Shown: positions 23,338 to 26,369 of the stretch, piece by piece | How positions within the stretch are numbered: position 1 is the stretch's first letter | How the letters are laid out: every line of letters begins with the position of its first letter | Assembly (NCBI GenBank): GCA_002316675.1 | Contig: DCDZ01000068.1 | Location: 27,212-53,580 of the forward strand | DNA from: Tyzzerella sp. UBA1042 | GTDB lineage: Bacteria > Bacillota > Clostridia > Lachnospirales > Anaerotignaceae | Reading direction: 5' to 3' | Length of the DNA: 26,369 nucleotides | Notes under the pieces: model-generated | What the model saw: only the letters and a program-made list of their open reading frames with translations | Databases searched by the model: none | Told to the model about the DNA's origin: nothing | Translations under genes and position numbers: made by a program

Positions 23338-24837
23338 TTATTGTATCAACATGAGTTCCGGGTCCTCAAGATAATCCTTTAAATCTCTCATAATCATACC
23401 CACTTCAGAACCGTCAAACACACGATGATCATATGTAATATTCAAAACCATTCTGGTCCGAATGGTAATCTGGCTATGATACACCGCCGGTTTTTCAACA
23501 CATCTGCCAAACCCTATAATTGCAGACTGGGGCGGATTTACAATCGGATTGAATTGATCCACCGGAAAAATCCCCATATTTGTAATGGTAATCGTCCCAC
23601 CGCCCATTTCGGAAGGCGTAAGTTTTCCGGCTCTTGCCCTTATTACAATATCTTTCAAGGCTTTGCTTAACGCAACCAAGGATAAGCGATCGGCTTTTGG
23701 AATGACCGGCGAGGTTAAACCATGCTCTGTAGCAACTGCCATACTTAAATTAACATATGGATATGCCATAATCGTATCATCAACCAATGTTGCATTTGCC
23801 AAAGGATGATCCTTTAGCATACGCAGCACTGCAAAAGAAAGCAAATCGTTTACCGTAATACGCGTACCAAGCTTTTCTTCTTTTTCTACCAGTCTTTTGC
23901 GTAAATTCACCAACTCGGTCACATCTATTTCAACAGAATCAGAAGTCTGTGCCATGCTCTTTAAGCTATGGAACATATTTTTTGCAATCGCTTTACGTAT
24001 AGGAGTCATGGGGATCACAATCGGCTCTCCTTTCTGGGGAAAAACCATCTGCTTGCTTCTGTTTGCCAAATATTTCGTAACATCTCTTTCCAGAACTCTG
24101 CCATTCGGGCCTGTACCTACGATTAAGGAAATATCCACGGCTTCCTTTTTGGCAATCTTTTTTGCCAACGGCGATGCCTTCACATATCCATTTGTTTGTA
24201 TCGCTTTTGAAACCGTTGTTTTAACAACAGCCTCCTCTTCCGTTTTTGTTTCCTTCTGTACCGGTTGACTTGACTTTCCAAGCTGGTAAGCTTCTTCTGT
24301 CGGAAAAATCATTCCGATGGCATCACCCACTGGCACAACCTCTCCTTCTTTCGCCAAAATGTGTAAAAACCCATCTCCCATGCCATTCACATCCATAGTG
24401 GCTTTTTCTGTCTCGATTTCTAAAAGCACCTCACCATTTTTCACTTCAGCTCCTTCTTCTACTTTCCAGCTTCGTACAGTCCCTTCCGTATTTGTCAGCC
24501 CTGCTTTTGGCATAACAACAGAAATCGCCTCCTGAGAAATCACGGTTTCCAATATAGCAGTTGTATGGCTCTGTGGCTCCTGAAGGACTTTCAGCTCATC
24601 TTTTGAGTCGAAAAGATATGCCATAACACCGCCAACCGCAACAATTGCCCCTTCTTTTTCCACAATATGGATATATCCTTCTACAGGGCTGCTTACCTCC
24701 ATGGTTGCTTTTTCCGTCTCAATTTCTAGTACAACATCACCCTTTTGAACAAAAGTACCGTCTGGCACCTTCCATGGGCCAACCGTTCCTTCTGTATTTG
24801 TTAATCCAGCTTTTGGCATTACTAATGTATTCTTCAT
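23338..24837 (-). CDS. Dihydrolipoamide acyltransferase (E2) with two lipoyl domains
   Basis: This is the E2 core of a 2-oxoacid or acetoin dehydrogenase complex. Numbered from the ATG at 24837 (499 residues), two tandem lipoyl domains share VMPKAGLTNTEGTV and the lipoylation motif ETEKATM, with the modified lysines near 43 and 145. A peripheral subunit-binding domain follows at about 220-257 (KASPLAKKIAKKEAVD). The trimer-forming acyltransferase domain ends with the catalytic DHRVFDG, His near 471. Substrate (pyruvate, branched-chain acids, acetoin) cannot be decided. A TTG at 24852 would add five residues, but it lies inside a hairpin. The only good Shine-Dalgarno (GGAGG, 24878-24874) is 36 bases from the ATG with that hairpin between. 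Confidence 0.93.
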   Translation of the reverse strand: MKNTLVMPKAGLTNTEGTVGPWKVPDGTFVQKGDVVLEIETEKATMEVSSPVEGYIHIVEKEGAIVAVGGVMAYLFDSKDELKVLQEPQSHTTAILETVISQEAISVVMPKAGLTNTEGTVRSWKVEEGAEVKNGEVLLEIETEKATMDVNGMGDGFLHILAKEGEVVPVGDAIGMIFPTEEAYQLGKSSQPVQKETKTEEEAVVKTTVSKAIQTNGYVKASPLAKKIAKKEAVDISLIVGTGPNGRVLERDVTKYLANRSKQMVFPQKGEPIVIPMTPIRKAIAKNMFHSLKSMAQTSDSVEIDVTELVNLRKRLVEKEEKLGTRITVNDLLSFAVLRMLKDHPLANATLVDDTIMAYPYVNLSMAVATEHGLTSPVIPKADRLSLVALSKALKDIVIRARAGKLTPSEMGGGTITITNMGIFPVDQFNPIVNPPQSAIIGFGRCVEKPAVYHSQITIRTRMVLNITYDHRVFDGSEVGMIMRDLKDYLEDPELMLIQ

Positions 24838-24880
24838 ATTTATTTTTGCCAACCTTTATTTTGGTTGACAATTCCTCCTT
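24838..24880 (-). promoter_or_regulatory. Hairpin between Shine-Dalgarno and E2 start
   Basis: On the minus strand AAGGAGG (24880-24874) is followed two bases later by TTGTCAACC (24871-24863), an 8-base loop and GGTTGGCAA (24854-24846). The arms pair over 9 positions with one G-T wobble. Eight bases then lead to the ATG at 24837. Folded, the ribosome site would be about 10 bases from the ATG. Confidence 0.55.
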
Positions 24881-24898
24881 CGCCTCAATTTTTATAAC

Positions 24899-25867
24899 TT
24901 AAAGCATAGACTTTACTGCCTCTACAATTTTGTGGGGATTCGGAACACTATATGCTTCTAATTTTAAACTATAAGGCAACGGTACATCCAATGATGCCAC
25001 GCGCATAATGGGTGCATCAAGCTCATCTATCATTTCTTCCTGAATCATCGCTGCAATTTCGGCGCCAATGCCCATTCTCTTATTGCTTTCTTCCACAATC
25101 ACCGCTCTATGGGTCTTTTTCACAGAACGCAGCACAGCTTCCTTGTCGAAAGGCACCAGCGTTCTTGGATCAATCACCTCTGCGCTAATCCCTGCCTTTG
25201 CCAATTCCTTTGCTGCCGACATAGCCTCTCTCACCATAAGAGAAATTGCAATGATGGTTACATCCGTTCCCGCTCTCTTTATTTCAGCAATCCCCAGAGG
25301 AACTGTATACTCTTCTTTCGGAATCTCGGCTTTCACTTTATAAAGCTGCTTATGTTCAAAACAAAGAACTGGATTATCTGAACGGATGGCGCTTTTTAAT
25401 AGTCCTTTTGCATCATAAGGATTGGATGGGCAGATGATTGTAACCCCCGGTGCATGCATAAACAAGCTTTCAAAACAATTGGAATGTTCTGCTCCCGCCC
25501 CGAAAGAATAGCCCATTGCACATCGTACAACCAAAGGTAATTTATACTCCGGCCCGTGCAAATATCTCCATTTTCCGCAGCAATGAAATAACTCATTAAA
25601 TGCTACCAGCATAAAATCAGCATACATCAGTTCCACGCAAGGGCGCATTCCAGTCATGGCTGCTCCAATTGCGCTTCCTACGATTGCCGTTTCCGAAATC
25701 GGCGTGTTCTTAATTCTCTCCGAGCCGAATTCCTCTAAAATCCCCCTTGTTACACCAAAAATCCCACCATGCTCTGCCACATCTTCGCCATATACCATAA
25801 TGGAATAATCCTGTCGCATCTCTTCTTTGATTGCGTCTCCCAATGCCTGTGCATACGTTATCTGCAT
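24899..25867 (-). CDS. Thiamine-dependent dehydrogenase E1 component, beta subunit
   Basis: This 322-residue protein is the beta subunit of a heterotetrameric E1 (PdhB/AcoB/BkdB type). It carries the conserved GEDVAEHGGIFGVT, a TP-ISE block (NTPISETAIVG), and the C-terminal transketolase domain with IDPRTLVPFD and VIVEESN. It helps bind thiamine diphosphate and the E2 binding domain. The usual K-x-RYM segment reads KWRYLHG and the family's HSQ block is AEHSNC, so it is somewhat divergent. The ATG at 25867 is 8 bases after GGAGG. It follows E1 alpha by about 21 bases and precedes E2 by 61. Confidence 0.93.
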   Translation of the reverse strand: MQITYAQALGDAIKEEMRQDYSIMVYGEDVAEHGGIFGVTRGILEEFGSERIKNTPISETAIVGSAIGAAMTGMRPCVELMYADFMLVAFNELFHCCGKWRYLHGPEYKLPLVVRCAMGYSFGAGAEHSNCFESLFMHAPGVTIICPSNPYDAKGLLKSAIRSDNPVLCFEHKQLYKVKAEIPKEEYTVPLGIAEIKRAGTDVTIIAISLMVREAMSAAKELAKAGISAEVIDPRTLVPFDKEAVLRSVKKTHRAVIVEESNKRMGIGAEIAAMIQEEMIDELDAPIMRVASLDVPLPYSLKLEAYSVPNPHKIVEAVKSML

Positions 25868-25888
25868 CCTTGGTTCCTCCTCGCTACC

Positions 25889-26369
25889 TTATACATATAA
25901 ATTTCTGAAAATTTCTTCTGCTTTTGGCTCCGGGCTTTCTTCTGCAAAGGCCACTGCCTGCTCCAAACGAACTTCCAAGTCCTTTTTCTCAAAGTCCATG
26001 TCCTCTTTTGTCATGACTCCATGCTCCAGCAAATAGCCTTCCAATTTTTTAATACAACAATTTTGACGTTGGCATTCCGCCTCTTCCGCAGAACGATATT
26101 TTGTCTGATCCCCTTCAAAATGGCCTCTCCAGCGGTAGCATTTTGTTTCCAGCACCGCAGGGCCGTTGCCCGAGCGAATATACTCCGTCAGCTCCTTCGT
26201 TGCTTCATAAACTGCCAGCACATCCGTTCCGTCCGCCACTTTTGCCAGCATCCCGTAAGCCGAGGCTCTATCCGCACCGGGATTGGAAACCGGAATCGTT
26301 GTGCTCTCATGGGTTGAAATGGCAAATTGGTTGTTCGTGCAAACAAAGAGAATCGGCAGCTTCCAAATG
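25889..26369 (-). CDS. Dehydrogenase E1 component, alpha subunit (C-terminal half)
   Basis: The gene is open at the right edge of the window, so only about 160 C-terminal residues are present. From the edge it reads WKLPILFVCTNNQFAISTHE, then PGADRASAYGM. This is the end of the thiamine diphosphate fold in PdhA/AcoA-type subunits, with the N-N-x-A/Y-I-S motif. VLETKCYRWRGHFEGDQTKYRS follows and carries the conserved R-x-x-GH motif. The GDG thiamine motif would lie outside the window. It is the first gene of the operon seen here, and the promoter must also be outside. The substrate may be pyruvate, another 2-oxoacid or acetoin; the RASAYGM segment resembles both AcoA and PdhA. Confidence 0.92.
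   Translation of the reverse strand, partial: IWKLPILFVCTNNQFAISTHESTTIPVSNPGADRASAYGMLAKVADGTDVLAVYEATKELTEYIRSGNGPAVLETKCYRWRGHFEGDQTKYRSAEEAECQRQNCCIKKLEGYLLEHGVMTKEDMDFEKKDLEVRLEQAVAFAEESPEPKAEEIFRNLYV

Noticed and set aside
1..26369. CRISPR arrays, tRNA or rRNA genes, insertion sequences, prophage
   Set aside because: No spaced direct repeats, cloverleaf patterns, transposase frames or phage genes were seen on either strand.

Overview
The window carries ordinary chromosomal genes of a low-to-mid GC, Gram-positive anaerobe of the class Clostridia, probably close to the Lachnospirales. The evidence is RqcH, RNase Y next to an RNase E/G, a SpoIVFA/SpoIVFB-type pair, AddB, strong GGAGG ribosome sites and classical sigma-A promoters. 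I cannot name the species. No rRNA, tRNA, CRISPR array, insertion sequence or prophage was seen.

Left part (1-9.1 kb). rqcH and a MATE transporter read rightward and end at a strong bidirectional terminator. Facing them is a leftward block: FMN-binding-domain protein, SpoIVFA-like LytM protein, SpoIVFB-like membrane protein, rng, then rny with its own promoter. The spoIVF pair looks decayed. The LytM gene is split by a one-base frameshift at CCC-TAG, and the M50-like protein has QEGGY where the family has HELGH. A sigma-E-like promoter still stands in front of them.

Middle part (9.2-18.1 kb). addB reads rightward, without addA, and stops at two tandem terminators. Facing it are an ABC exporter and the ruvA-ruvB-small-ORF operon. 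Divergent from ruvA is a divergent-type peptide deformylase gene, broken by a frameshift and with a changed metal-site motif. A conserved-looking 73-residue protein follows. Then comes a cold-shock gene whose leader holds a large terminator-like hairpin between a near-perfect promoter and the ribosome site.

Right part (18.1-26.4 kb). recG is followed by an approximately 475-base gap with a strong terminator. Beyond it is a leftward operon: E1 alpha (cut by the window edge), E1 beta, E2 with two tandem lipoyl domains, dihydrolipoyl dehydrogenase, a PPC/DUF296 protein and a metallo-beta-lactamase-fold protein. The first four make a 2-oxoacid or acetoin dehydrogenase complex. The last two are tightly linked but of unknown role. 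Two translation-start oddities occur here: a hairpin between the E2 Shine-Dalgarno and its ATG, and a 15-codon mini-ORF that takes the best ribosome site in front of lpdA.

I did not find a wholly new multi-gene system. The most unusual signals are the decayed spoIVF pair, the csp leader, the broken deformylase, the dehydrogenase operon tail and the atypical start sites.
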